Assembly: GCA_031426915.1 (NCBI GenBank)
Contig: JASJPB010000036.1
Span: 62,001 to 126,000 of the forward strand
Length of the DNA stretch: 64,000 nt
Direction: 5' to 3'
From: Sulfurimicrobium sp031426915
Lineage (GTDB): Bacteria > Pseudomonadota > Gammaproteobacteria > Burkholderiales > Sulfuricellaceae
This document shows, in pieces, positions 40,473 through 48,167 of this stretch; positions within the stretch are counted from its first letter, which is position 1, and each line of letters begins with the position of its first letter. Below the pieces are notes generated by a model. It saw only the letters and a program-made list of their open reading frames with translations. It was not told the DNA's origin and searched no databases. The translations under genes and the position numbers were made by a program.

Positions 40473-42428
40473 ATGATCAACGTTCTCGGCCAATTTTCCA
40501 TCATTCTCGCTCTCGCCCTGGCGGCGGTGGGCGCCTTTGCCGCGGTGACCGGGCTTGCCACCGCCCAGCCGGCATGGGTGCGAACGGCGCGCAACGCCGT
40601 GTACCTGATTTTCGCGCTGCTTACCCTGAGCATGGGGGCGCTGGAATATGCCTTTCTCAGCCACGATTACGGTCTGAAATACGTTGCCGCCCATTCCAAC
40701 AACGCGCTGCCAGGCTTTTATCTCGCCACCGCGATGTGGGGCGGGCACGAAGGCTCGTTCCTGCTGTGGTCCTGGCTGCTGGCGGGCTATTCCGCCATCG
40801 CCGCGCGTCTGCACTGGCGCACCCATCCCCAGGCCATGCCGTATCTGCTGGCGATCAATGCCGTTCTGATGCTGGGCTTCCTGTGCCTGATCGTGTTGCT
40901 TGCCAACCCCTTCGAGGTCTCGGCTTTTCTGCCTCAAGACGGCAAGGGGCTGAACCCGCTGTTGCAGGACCCCGGCATGGTGTTCCACCCGCCTTTCCTG
41001 TACCTGGGCTATGTCGGCTTTTCCATTCCCTTCGCCTTTGCCATGGCGGCGCTGCTGCGCGGCAGCGTCAACGAGGAATGGATCAAGGCCACGCGGCGCT
41101 GGACCCTGTTTGCCTGGCTGATGCTCACGTTCGGCATCGTGCTGGGCGGCTACTGGGCCTACTACGAACTGGGCTGGGGTGGTTACTGGGCCTGGGATCC
41201 GGTCGAGAACGCCTCCTTCATGCCGTGGCTGGTGGGCACGGCCTTCCTGCATTCGGTAATGGTGCAGGAGACGCGCAAGATGTTCAAAATCTGGAACGTA
41301 TTCCTGATTATCGTGACCTTTTCGCTCACCTTGCTGGGCGCTTTCCTGGTGCGCTCCGGCGTGGTGTCCTCGGTGCACTCCTTCGCCAGCGACCCGGGGC
41401 GCGGGATATTCATTCTCGCCTTCATGACCGTGGTGCTGGTCTTTTCCTTCGGCACCCTGATCGTGCGCGGCGACAAGCTGAAAAGCGAAGTGGCCATGGA
41501 CTCCATGCTGTCGCGCGAAAGTGCCTTCCTGTTCAACAACCTGTTCTTCCTGGTGGCGATGGCAACGGTGTTCATCGGCACCCTGTATCCGCTGATGCTG
41601 GACGCGCTGACCGGATCCAAGGTGACGGTGGGCGCACCCTATTACAACGCCGTGTTCCTGCCCATCATGCTGGCCATGGTGGCGCTGATGGGGGTGGGTC
41701 CGCTGCTGCCCTGGCGCAAGGCCTCGCTGGAAACCCTGCGGCGCAATTTCGTCATTCCGGCGGGCATGGCGCTGGTGGGTACGGCGGCAACGCTGGTGGC
41801 CGGGGTGCGCGAGATTTACCCGCTGCTTGGCCTGGCGGTGGTGTATTTCGTGTTCGGCACCATTGCCCGCGACTTCCATTCCGGCGCCAGGGGCAGCCAG
41901 CGGCGCGAGGGGCGGGGCTATTTCCCGGCTTTGCTGCAGGCGGTGACCCGCAACAAAAGGCGGTATGGCGGCCTGGTCGTGCATCTGGGCGTGCTGATGG
42001 TGATCGTCGGCCTGATCGCTTCCTCGGTGTTCCGCATCGAGAAGGACGTGGTGCTGAAGCAGGGCGACAGCTTCAAACTCGGCAGCTATGAAGTGCTGTT
42101 CAAGGGCACGACGGACATCACCGGCCCCAACTACACCGGCATGGCCGCGATTCTGGAGGTGCGGCAGGAGGGCAGGAAAGTCGTCGAGCTGCGCCCGGAG
42201 AAACGCACTTATCCGGGCTCCGGCATGCCCACCACCGAAGCGGCGATCGATGAAAACTGGTGGCGCGATATCTACCTGGTGCTGGACAAACCCACGGGCG
42301 ACGCATTCATCATCAAGGCTTATCTCAACCCGCTGGTCAAGTGGATCTGGACCGGCGTGATGGTGATGGGCCTGGGGGCCGGCCTGAGTTTGTGGCAACG
42401 GCGCCGGGCGACGAAGGAATCAGTATGA
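40473..42428 (+). CDS. ccmF: Cytochrome c heme lyase CcmF
   Basis: 651 residues, about fifteen helices, with the WWD motif in WGGYWAWDPVENASFMPWL and heme-ligand histidines in MWGGHEGSFLLW and PGMVFHPPFLYLG. Transfers heme from CcmE to apocytochromes. The stop overlaps ccmG by four bases. Confidence 0.96.
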   Translation: MINVLGQFSIILALALAAVGAFAAVTGLATAQPAWVRTARNAVYLIFALLTLSMGALEYAFLSHDYGLKYVAAHSNNALPGFYLATAMWGGHEGSFLLWSWLLAGYSAIAARLHWRTHPQAMPYLLAINAVLMLGFLCLIVLLANPFEVSAFLPQDGKGLNPLLQDPGMVFHPPFLYLGYVGFSIPFAFAMAALLRGSVNEEWIKATRRWTLFAWLMLTFGIVLGGYWAYYELGWGGYWAWDPVENASFMPWLVGTAFLHSVMVQETRKMFKIWNVFLIIVTFSLTLLGAFLVRSGVVSSVHSFASDPGRGIFILAFMTVVLVFSFGTLIVRGDKLKSEVAMDSMLSRESAFLFNNLFFLVAMATVFIGTLYPLMLDALTGSKVTVGAPYYNAVFLPIMLAMVALMGVGPLLPWRKASLETLRRNFVIPAGMALVGTAATLVAGVREIYPLLGLAVVYFVFGTIARDFHSGARGSQRREGRGYFPALLQAVTRNKRRYGGLVVHLGVLMVIVGLIASSVFRIEKDVVLKQGDSFKLGSYEVLFKGTTDITGPNYTGMAAILEVRQEGRKVVELRPEKRTYPGSGMPTTEAAIDENWWRDIYLVLDKPTGDAFIIKAYLNPLVKWIWTGVMVMGLGAGLSLWQRRRATKESV

Positions 42429-42979
42429 AGGCATGGAAAATTGCCATTGTCGTGGTGCTGCTGGGCGTGATCGCGCTGTTCTGGCGCGGCCTCTATCTCA
42501 ATCCGCGCGACATCCCGTCGGTGCTGGTGGGCAAGCCGGCGGCCTCGTTCAGCGCCGAGGATTTCCAGGGCAAAACATGGAAGCTGGAAGATTTGCGTGG
42601 CAAGGTGGTGGTGCTCAATTTCTGGGCGTCCTGGTGTGCCGAGTGCATCCGGGAACATGCCAATTTGTTGCGCTTGCACGAGATGTTCGGTGCCAACCCG
42701 GACTTCGTCATGCTGGGCGTGGTGTACCAGGACAAGGAAGAAGATGCGCGCGCCTTCCTGCGCCAGGCCGGCAGCCGTTATCCCGCACTGCTCGATCCCA
42801 AGGGGGAAGTCGGCATCGGTTACGGCGTGTACGGCGTGCCGGAAACCTTCGTGATAGATCGCGCCGGCGTCATCCGCTGCAAGCAGGCGGGTCCGATCAT
42901 GGGCAACCAGTTCGACAAGGTGGCGCAGCGCTGGATTGCGCCTTTGTTGCAGGGCAAGGAGCTGATTTCATGCGATTGA
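42425..42979 (+). CDS. ccmG: Thiol:disulfide oxidoreductase CcmG (DsbE)
   Basis: 184 residues: N-terminal anchor, thioredoxin fold with active site WCAEC (Cys71, Cys74) and the cis-proline loop YGVPETFVID. Reduces apocytochrome CXXCH cysteines, directly or through CcmH. The start overlaps the ccmF stop, and its last ten bases overlap ccmH. Confidence 0.95.
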   Translation: MKAWKIAIVVVLLGVIALFWRGLYLNPRDIPSVLVGKPAASFSAEDFQGKTWKLEDLRGKVVVLNFWASWCAECIREHANLLRLHEMFGANPDFVMLGVVYQDKEEDARAFLRQAGSRYPALLDPKGEVGIGYGVYGVPETFVIDRAGVIRCKQAGPIMGNQFDKVAQRWIAPLLQGKELISCD

Positions 42980-43488
42980 AAAGCCTGGATGCTGATGTTT
43001 GCGCCGTCTCGCGCTTGCGGGGGAAGCTTGGGATGGGGGCTGCGGCGCTGTTGCTGGTGGTGAGCCTGTCGGCCCATGCCGCCGAGGTGGAAGAGGCCGA
43101 CCTGGAATCAAAGACCCGTGACCTGGCGCGCCAGTTGCGCTGTCTGGTGTGCCAGGGCGAGAACGTGTGGGAATCCAATTCGCCGCTGGCGCTCCAGATG
43201 CGCGACCTGGTGCGCGACAGGCTCAGGGCGGGTGAAACGCCGCAACAGATCAAGACCTATCTGGAAAGCCGCTACGGCGATTTCGTCTTGATGGAGCCGC
43301 CCAAGCACGGACTCAACTGGCTGTTGTGGCTGGGGCCGTTTGTCCTGCTGTCGCTGGGCGCCCTGTTGCTGAAAAGGGCGCTGACACGCTGGCGCAGGAC
43401 CGGGAAAGCGGTTTCGGAGTCCGGTGCGGTGAGCGACGAGCAACGCCGCAGAATCGAGGCCGAGCTCGCAAAACTGGAGGACGAATAA
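42970..43488 (+). CDS. ccmH: Cytochrome c maturation protein CcmH
   Basis: 172 residues: signal-like segment (about 20-38), the CcmH motif LRCLVCQ (Cys58, Cys61), and a C-terminal helix (about 104-123). A start at ATG 42970 leaves a 20-residue basic extension before the hydrophobic part; a later ATG (residue 22) would shorten it. Works with CcmF and CcmI in thioether formation. Confidence 0.93.
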   Translation: MRLKSLDADVCAVSRLRGKLGMGAAALLLVVSLSAHAAEVEEADLESKTRDLARQLRCLVCQGENVWESNSPLALQMRDLVRDRLRAGETPQQIKTYLESRYGDFVLMEPPKHGLNWLLWLGPFVLLSLGALLLKRALTRWRRTGKAVSESGAVSDEQRRRIEAELAKLEDE

Positions 43489-44354
43489 TGGAGTGGGCCG
43501 CAGTTTCCATCCTTTTTACGCTGGTTGCCGTAATCCTGGTGTGGCCCCTGTGGCGGCATACCGAGCGCCCCCTGCCGGTGGGCCTGGAGGGTGGGCTGGA
43601 CGCTGCCGGACAGGATGCACGGGACGAAAAAAAGCGTTTGCTGGCGAACCTGCGCACGCTGCGTCTGGATTTTTCGGAAGGCAAGGTGGCGGAAGCCGAT
43701 TTCCGCAGCCAGGAAACAGAATATGAACAACAGCTGGCGGCTATCCTGGAGAAAACCGACCTGAGCCGGGTCGAGCTTCAGTTGCCGGTGGAACCGCGCC
43801 GCGATCTGCATCGCCTGGGCTCGCTGGTGCTGCTGGTGCTGGTCGGCGCAAGCTCCGCCTTGCTCTTCAACCACTACTGGAAAACCGCGCCGCTGCCGGC
43901 GAACCAGGGCGAACAGGCTGCACCGGACGTGGATGCCATGGTCAAACGCCTGGAAGCGCGCCTTGCAGCCAACCCCAACGACGCCAAGGGGCAAGTCATG
44001 ATGGCGCGTTCCTACGCCAACCTGGGGCGCGCCGGGGATGCGATGAAAGCATGGAAAAAGGCACTGGAACTGGAGCCGGGAAACACCGAAGCGCTTGGTG
44101 GCATGGTGGTGATGCTGCTGCAGTCGGCGGATGAAAACTCGGTCAACACGGCGCTGCCATATCTCGAAAAAATGCGCCTGGCCGAACCGCAGGAACCCGC
44201 CTGGCTATGGTATCAGGGCATTGCCTTCAATCTGCTGGGTCGTCAGGCCGAAGCGAAAGCAGCGCTGGAAAAAATGCTGCCCATGCTCCCTCCGGAAAGC
44301 GAGAATGCCGCAATGGTGCGGGAAGCCCTGGCTCAGTTGGCGCAGGCGAAGTAG
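43488..44354 (+). CDS. ccmI: Cytochrome c maturation protein CcmI (TPR)
   Basis: 288 residues with two membrane helices (about 4-20 and 105-125) around a cytoplasmic loop, then a periplasmic TPR region (MVKRLEARLAANPNDAKGQVMMARSYANLGRAGDAMKAW and following). CcmI presents apocytochromes to the CcmF-CcmH complex. Last gene of the ccm operon; the start shares one base with the ccmH stop. Confidence 0.93.
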   Translation: MEWAAVSILFTLVAVILVWPLWRHTERPLPVGLEGGLDAAGQDARDEKKRLLANLRTLRLDFSEGKVAEADFRSQETEYEQQLAAILEKTDLSRVELQLPVEPRRDLHRLGSLVLLVLVGASSALLFNHYWKTAPLPANQGEQAAPDVDAMVKRLEARLAANPNDAKGQVMMARSYANLGRAGDAMKAWKKALELEPGNTEALGGMVVMLLQSADENSVNTALPYLEKMRLAEPQEPAWLWYQGIAFNLLGRQAEAKAALEKMLPMLPPESENAAMVREALAQLAQAK

Positions 44355-44387
44355 GCCTGGTAGCAGCCGCTCATCCCGGCAGCAGGC

Positions 44388-45551
44388 CTACCAGCGGCCC
44401 TGTATCATTTTTTTCAGGGCATGCCCCGTGAGCCAGATCAGGATTAGCGGAAATACGAACATCAGGCTGAACCCTCCCGGCCGCCGCGTGAAGAGGAATA
44501 CGCGATGGTCGTCCGGGTCGTACCAGCAGGGGTATGCCACGCCGGGCGTATAAGCTGCGAGCGCATCCGCTGCCCTGGACTCGCTGGTCGTGTCCATCCC
44601 GCCCCACACGCCCGAGCCCATGGCGATCTGTTCCAGCCCGTCGGCCCGGTAGCGGACGGAATACATGGGGGTAAGGTAGGTGCTGCGTTTTCCGCCTGAT
44701 CCTGTGCTTTGGGGCTGCCTCGCAAAGAGGTTCCGGTCCAGGACGGTGCAGCTTGCCTCGCGGTAGGCCGTGAAAGCCCGCACGTTCGGCAGCAGCACCA
44801 TGGCGACGAATAGGTTCGCCATCAACAGGCTGGCCACGAAGCCGAACGACAACGCCGCGATCCATATGCTGTTGATTCGCCGACTTGGCTTGGCATCCGG
44901 CGCTGCTGTGCCGGAAGATGCCTTGCTCCGTTGCGCTTCGCCCCTGCGGATCAGCAGGAACATGGTGGCCATGACTAGGAGCAACAGGGCGAGGTGCGCG
45001 AGGAGAAAGCGCAGCACAACATTCAGGTCCAAGTCGTTGCCACGATCAACCAGTTCCGACTCGCAAAGGCGTTCAGTGCTGTGCTGATGCCGGAATCCAT
45101 CGGCCTCGCTCCAGTTGTCCCATTGGATGACGGTCCTGGTATTGGCCCAACTGCCATCGCTGTCCGGAGAAGCGATGATTGCCCAAGCGATTTTCATCTC
45201 CTCCCCGGGAGTCAGCCTGCCTTCCCAGCGGATGCCTCTCTGCTCGGCGTTTACCGTGACGCCGGGCGAGCCGCCAGCGAACATCACGTTGGCGGGCAGG
45301 TCCATGGAAACAGAGAGTTTGTCGGGGGAGACAGTGCCCGTGTTCTTGAGGGTGATTTCATAGGCAAGCGGTTTTCCCGCGATGCTTCTCGGCGGCGGGC
45401 AGCGCATACCGGATGCGTGCAAATCCGGATCCGCCGCCCCCCCTTTGCCCGTAAGGCTTGAAGCCGGCGCAAGCCGCGCCCACCCCTCCCCCGGCAGAAA
45501 CGCAGCGAACAGGGCTGACGCAACGAGTAGGACCAAGGTTTTTGCGCTCAT
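44388..45551 (-). CDS. Membrane protein with DUF3592-like C-terminus
   Basis: 387 residues from ATG 45551 (GGGGA site, then a signal-like segment). The first half is periplasmic and beta-rich, like a DUF11/conserved-repeat domain (YEITLKNTGTVSPDKLSVSM, then RLTPGEEMKIAW). Two helices follow, then a DUF3592-like domain with ASCTVLDRNLF, YRADG and a CWYDPDDHRVFL motif before the last helix. Combining the two halves is unusual. Convergent with ccmI. Function unknown. Confidence 0.8.
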   Translation of the reverse strand: MSAKTLVLLVASALFAAFLPGEGWARLAPASSLTGKGGAADPDLHASGMRCPPPRSIAGKPLAYEITLKNTGTVSPDKLSVSMDLPANVMFAGGSPGVTVNAEQRGIRWEGRLTPGEEMKIAWAIIASPDSDGSWANTRTVIQWDNWSEADGFRHQHSTERLCESELVDRGNDLDLNVVLRFLLAHLALLLLVMATMFLLIRRGEAQRSKASSGTAAPDAKPSRRINSIWIAALSFGFVASLLMANLFVAMVLLPNVRAFTAYREASCTVLDRNLFARQPQSTGSGGKRSTYLTPMYSVRYRADGLEQIAMGSGVWGGMDTTSESRAADALAAYTPGVAYPCWYDPDDHRVFLFTRRPGGFSLMFVFPLILIWLTGHALKKMIQGRW

Positions 45552-45857
45552 GAAAAATCCCCGCTGATTGCCGGGCAGCAACGGCATTGGCAAACACAGA
45601 CCGGTACATACGCGTTGCGCCAACTTCACTCTATCCGATCACGGTTTCAGTTGCACCAGGAAATGCGGCCGCGATCAAGTGATTGGATGGTTCCGTTCCA
45701 GGCAAACTCGCTCCAGGTAAGTGTCGAAGTCGACCTGAAGGTGGAGGCGAATTATTGGCGGATGACGACGGAAGAAACGGAACCGTTTCCATGAGGAGAT
45801 GAAAACGGGATGCTCAGAGGATCAGCCAGCCTGCGCCAGCCGATCCCCTCGCTTCCC
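45552..45857. other. Intergenic region between nap operon end and the DUF3592-like gene
   Basis: 306 bp with no credible gene. A perfect dyad, GAAACGG-AA-CCGTTTC, at 45774-45789 is followed on the minus strand by a short T-rich stretch and may end the nap transcript. The left part should contain the promoter of the leftward DUF3592-like gene, but none stands out. Confidence 0.45.
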
Positions 45858-46343
45858 TTACTGCTTTTTCTTGCCGCCTTGAGGCACAGTCTGGAAGGTG
45901 TTTTCCACCAGCGGCGCGGCATCCACTTGCGGCACATGGCACTGCACGCAGTTGTGGCGGGCGCTGGAGACGCTCTTCATGAGCTCGCCGGTCTGCATGT
46001 TGCGGAAGTGGCTGTCGCCGACCTTGGGGGCTTTCTTTTCCTTGAATTTTTCCGGGCCGTGACAGGTCATGCACTGGTTTTCCTCCAGCGTGATCTCGTC
46101 AAAATTTTCCGTGGCGTGCGGGATCACCGGCGGTTGCTGCTCGAAAGTGCGGGCGACCGGTTTTTGCGATCCAGGCCGTTTGCCGAGCTGAATTTTTTCC
46201 TCCGGCGCCTGGTCCGAAACCTGGGCGTCGATTCCCCGCATCGACTTGACTGCACTTTCCGCGGACAGCGCCGATGGAATGGCAAGGTAGGAGATGGCGG
46301 AAGTAGTTAGTGCCACCAGAGCGAACCGCAGCGTGTTTTTCAT
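45858..46343 (-). CDS. napB: Periplasmic nitrate reductase diheme subunit NapB
   Basis: 161 residues from ATG 46343 (AGGAGAT site): signal peptide, two heme motifs CMTCH (91-95) and CVQCH (132-136), and family stretch RTFEQQPPVIPH. NapB passes electrons to NapA. Last gene of napDAGHB. Confidence 0.96.
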   Translation of the reverse strand: MKNTLRFALVALTTSAISYLAIPSALSAESAVKSMRGIDAQVSDQAPEEKIQLGKRPGSQKPVARTFEQQPPVIPHATENFDEITLEENQCMTCHGPEKFKEKKAPKVGDSHFRNMQTGELMKSVSSARHNCVQCHVPQVDAAPLVENTFQTVPQGGKKKQ

Positions 46344-46375
46344 GGTTGATCTCCTCTTCATTATTAATAATCCAA

Positions 46376-47278
46376 TTACCGGTGATATGCGGCCGCTTCC
46401 CCTTTCGGGGCGCTGTTTTCCGCATTGTTGATGAAACGCGAACCGAATCCGAACACGTCCTTCGAGCACACGTCGATGCAGCGGCCACAATTGGTGCAGT
46501 TGGCTGACGTGATGACAGGCCCGATGCCTTTGTTTGCGCCCTTGAGTGCGGGTTTGATCACCTGCGGCTCGGGACACACTATGAAGCAGTCCATGCAGTC
46601 GTTGCAGGCGGCCCGCTGTGCGGCATTGACGCGCACCAGGCTGGTTTTTCCAATCAGGCTGTAGAAAGCGCCCACCGGGCAAAGATGGCCGCACCAACCG
46701 TCGGGGCTGACGAACAGGTCGAACAGGAACAGCGCCAGGATGATGGCCCACGCCGTCCCCAACCCGAAAATGAGGCTGCGGTGCAGCATCGAAACCGGAT
46801 TGAGCATTTCCCAGGCGATGGTGCCGGTTGACAGGGCCAGCACCAGCGTCATGGCCAGAATCCAGTAGCGCGTCATGCGCGAAAAACGCGCGCCGCTCTT
46901 GATGCCGAAACGGTGACGCAGCCAGGCGGCGGAGTCGGTCACCATGTTGACCGGACAGACCCAGGAGCAGTAGGCGCGGCCACCAACCAGGGCATAAAAT
47001 CCGATTACGATGGCGACCCCGACGAGGGCGAGTTTTTCCGGCATGTGCCCGGTCAGCAGCGACTGCAACAGCACATAGGGATCGCTCAGCGGCAGGGTGT
47101 CGAGCGTCAGGCTATAGGTCAGATTGCCCTTGACGATCCAGATTCCCGCCAACGGGCCGAGCAGGAACAGGGCGAGGATGCCGAGCTGCGAGGCGCGGCG
47201 CAGCAGCAGCCATTTGTGGCCGCCCAGCCAGCCTTTCGCTGCGATGGCATCGGCGCCAATTTGCCTGTTCGTGCTCAC
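46376..47278 (-). CDS. napH: Quinol dehydrogenase membrane subunit NapH
   Basis: 300 residues with four or five helices, CP motifs of the NapH/NosR type (YCSWVCPVN and WCGHLCPVG), then two [4Fe-4S] quartets (CNDCMDCFIVCP, CTNCGRCIDVC). With NapG it forms a quinol-oxidising branch feeding Nap. Overlaps napG by four bases. Confidence 0.95.
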   Translation of the reverse strand: MSTNRQIGADAIAAKGWLGGHKWLLLRRASQLGILALFLLGPLAGIWIVKGNLTYSLTLDTLPLSDPYVLLQSLLTGHMPEKLALVGVAIVIGFYALVGGRAYCSWVCPVNMVTDSAAWLRHRFGIKSGARFSRMTRYWILAMTLVLALSTGTIAWEMLNPVSMLHRSLIFGLGTAWAIILALFLFDLFVSPDGWCGHLCPVGAFYSLIGKTSLVRVNAAQRAACNDCMDCFIVCPEPQVIKPALKGANKGIGPVITSANCTNCGRCIDVCSKDVFGFGSRFINNAENSAPKGEAAAYHR

Positions 47279-48114
47279 AGCTTATCTCCATGCAACGCCT
47301 GGGGAACGCCAGGTTGCGCTGCCGGCGCGGGAACGGCCTCACCGCTCAGGCCTGGCCCCTGTTCATACTTGAGGCCTTCCGGCAGGTTGTACTGGTGCTC
47401 GATCTCCGGCGCGACAAGACTCTCGCCCGCCTTTTTCTTTTCTTCCCAGCCCAGCCGGTAGTGCTTGCCCAGTTCGCCCTTGGCAAGCTGGACCGGGAAG
47501 ACCTTGATGGCCGCAACTTCCAGCACGCAGGACTTTTCGCACTTGCCGCAACCGGTGCAGTGTTCCGAGTGCACCGTGGGCAGGAACATGGTGTGTTTGG
47601 TGGTGCGCACGTTGTGGGTGCGTTCCAGCGTGATGGCCTTGTCGATCACCGGACACACGCGGTAACACACGTCGCAGCGCAGGCCGAGGAAATTGAGGCA
47701 GGTTTCCTGGTCGACCAGCGCCGCCAGACCCATTTTTGCCTTGTTGATGTCGGTGAGTTGGTGGTCCAGTGCCCCGGTGGGGCAGGCCTTGACGCACGGG
47801 ATGTCCTCGCACATTTCGCACGGAATCTTGCGCGCCATGAAATAGGGCGTGCCGGTGGCGAGATCGTCCTCCGGCCTGGCCAGTTCCAGGATGTTGTAGG
47901 GGCAGTCGCGCACGCACATCCCACAGCGAATGCAGGCGCCCTGGAAATCATGCTCAGGCAACGCACCCGGCGGGCGGATGGCGGTAGGCGGCAGGGCGCG
48001 CGCCTGCTTGGCGTACAAGCCCAATCCGAGTCCCAGCATGCCTACCCCGCAGGCGGTTTTCGCCATGTCGAGCAGGAACTGACGACGAGTCTGATTGTTA
48101 CTGGTGGCTGCCAT
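47275..48114 (-). CDS. napG: Ferredoxin-type protein NapG
   Basis: 279 residues with a twin-arginine signal (TRRQFLLD, hydrophobic part to about residue 41) and four [4Fe-4S] quartets (CIRCGMCVRDCP; CEMC...CVKACP; C...CDVCYRVCP; CTGCGKCEKSC). A periplasmic electron carrier docking with NapH. Its presence with NapH suggests quinol oxidation independent of NapC. Confidence 0.95.
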   Translation of the reverse strand: MAATSNNQTRRQFLLDMAKTACGVGMLGLGLGLYAKQARALPPTAIRPPGALPEHDFQGACIRCGMCVRDCPYNILELARPEDDLATGTPYFMARKIPCEMCEDIPCVKACPTGALDHQLTDINKAKMGLAALVDQETCLNFLGLRCDVCYRVCPVIDKAITLERTHNVRTTKHTMFLPTVHSEHCTGCGKCEKSCVLEVAAIKVFPVQLAKGELGKHYRLGWEEKKKAGESLVAPEIEHQYNLPEGLKYEQGPGLSGEAVPAPAAQPGVPQALHGDKL

Positions 48115-48167
48115 GATGTTAGCCGGAGGCGAGGGTTTTATACCCCTCGCCTCTATCGCTTCACCCC

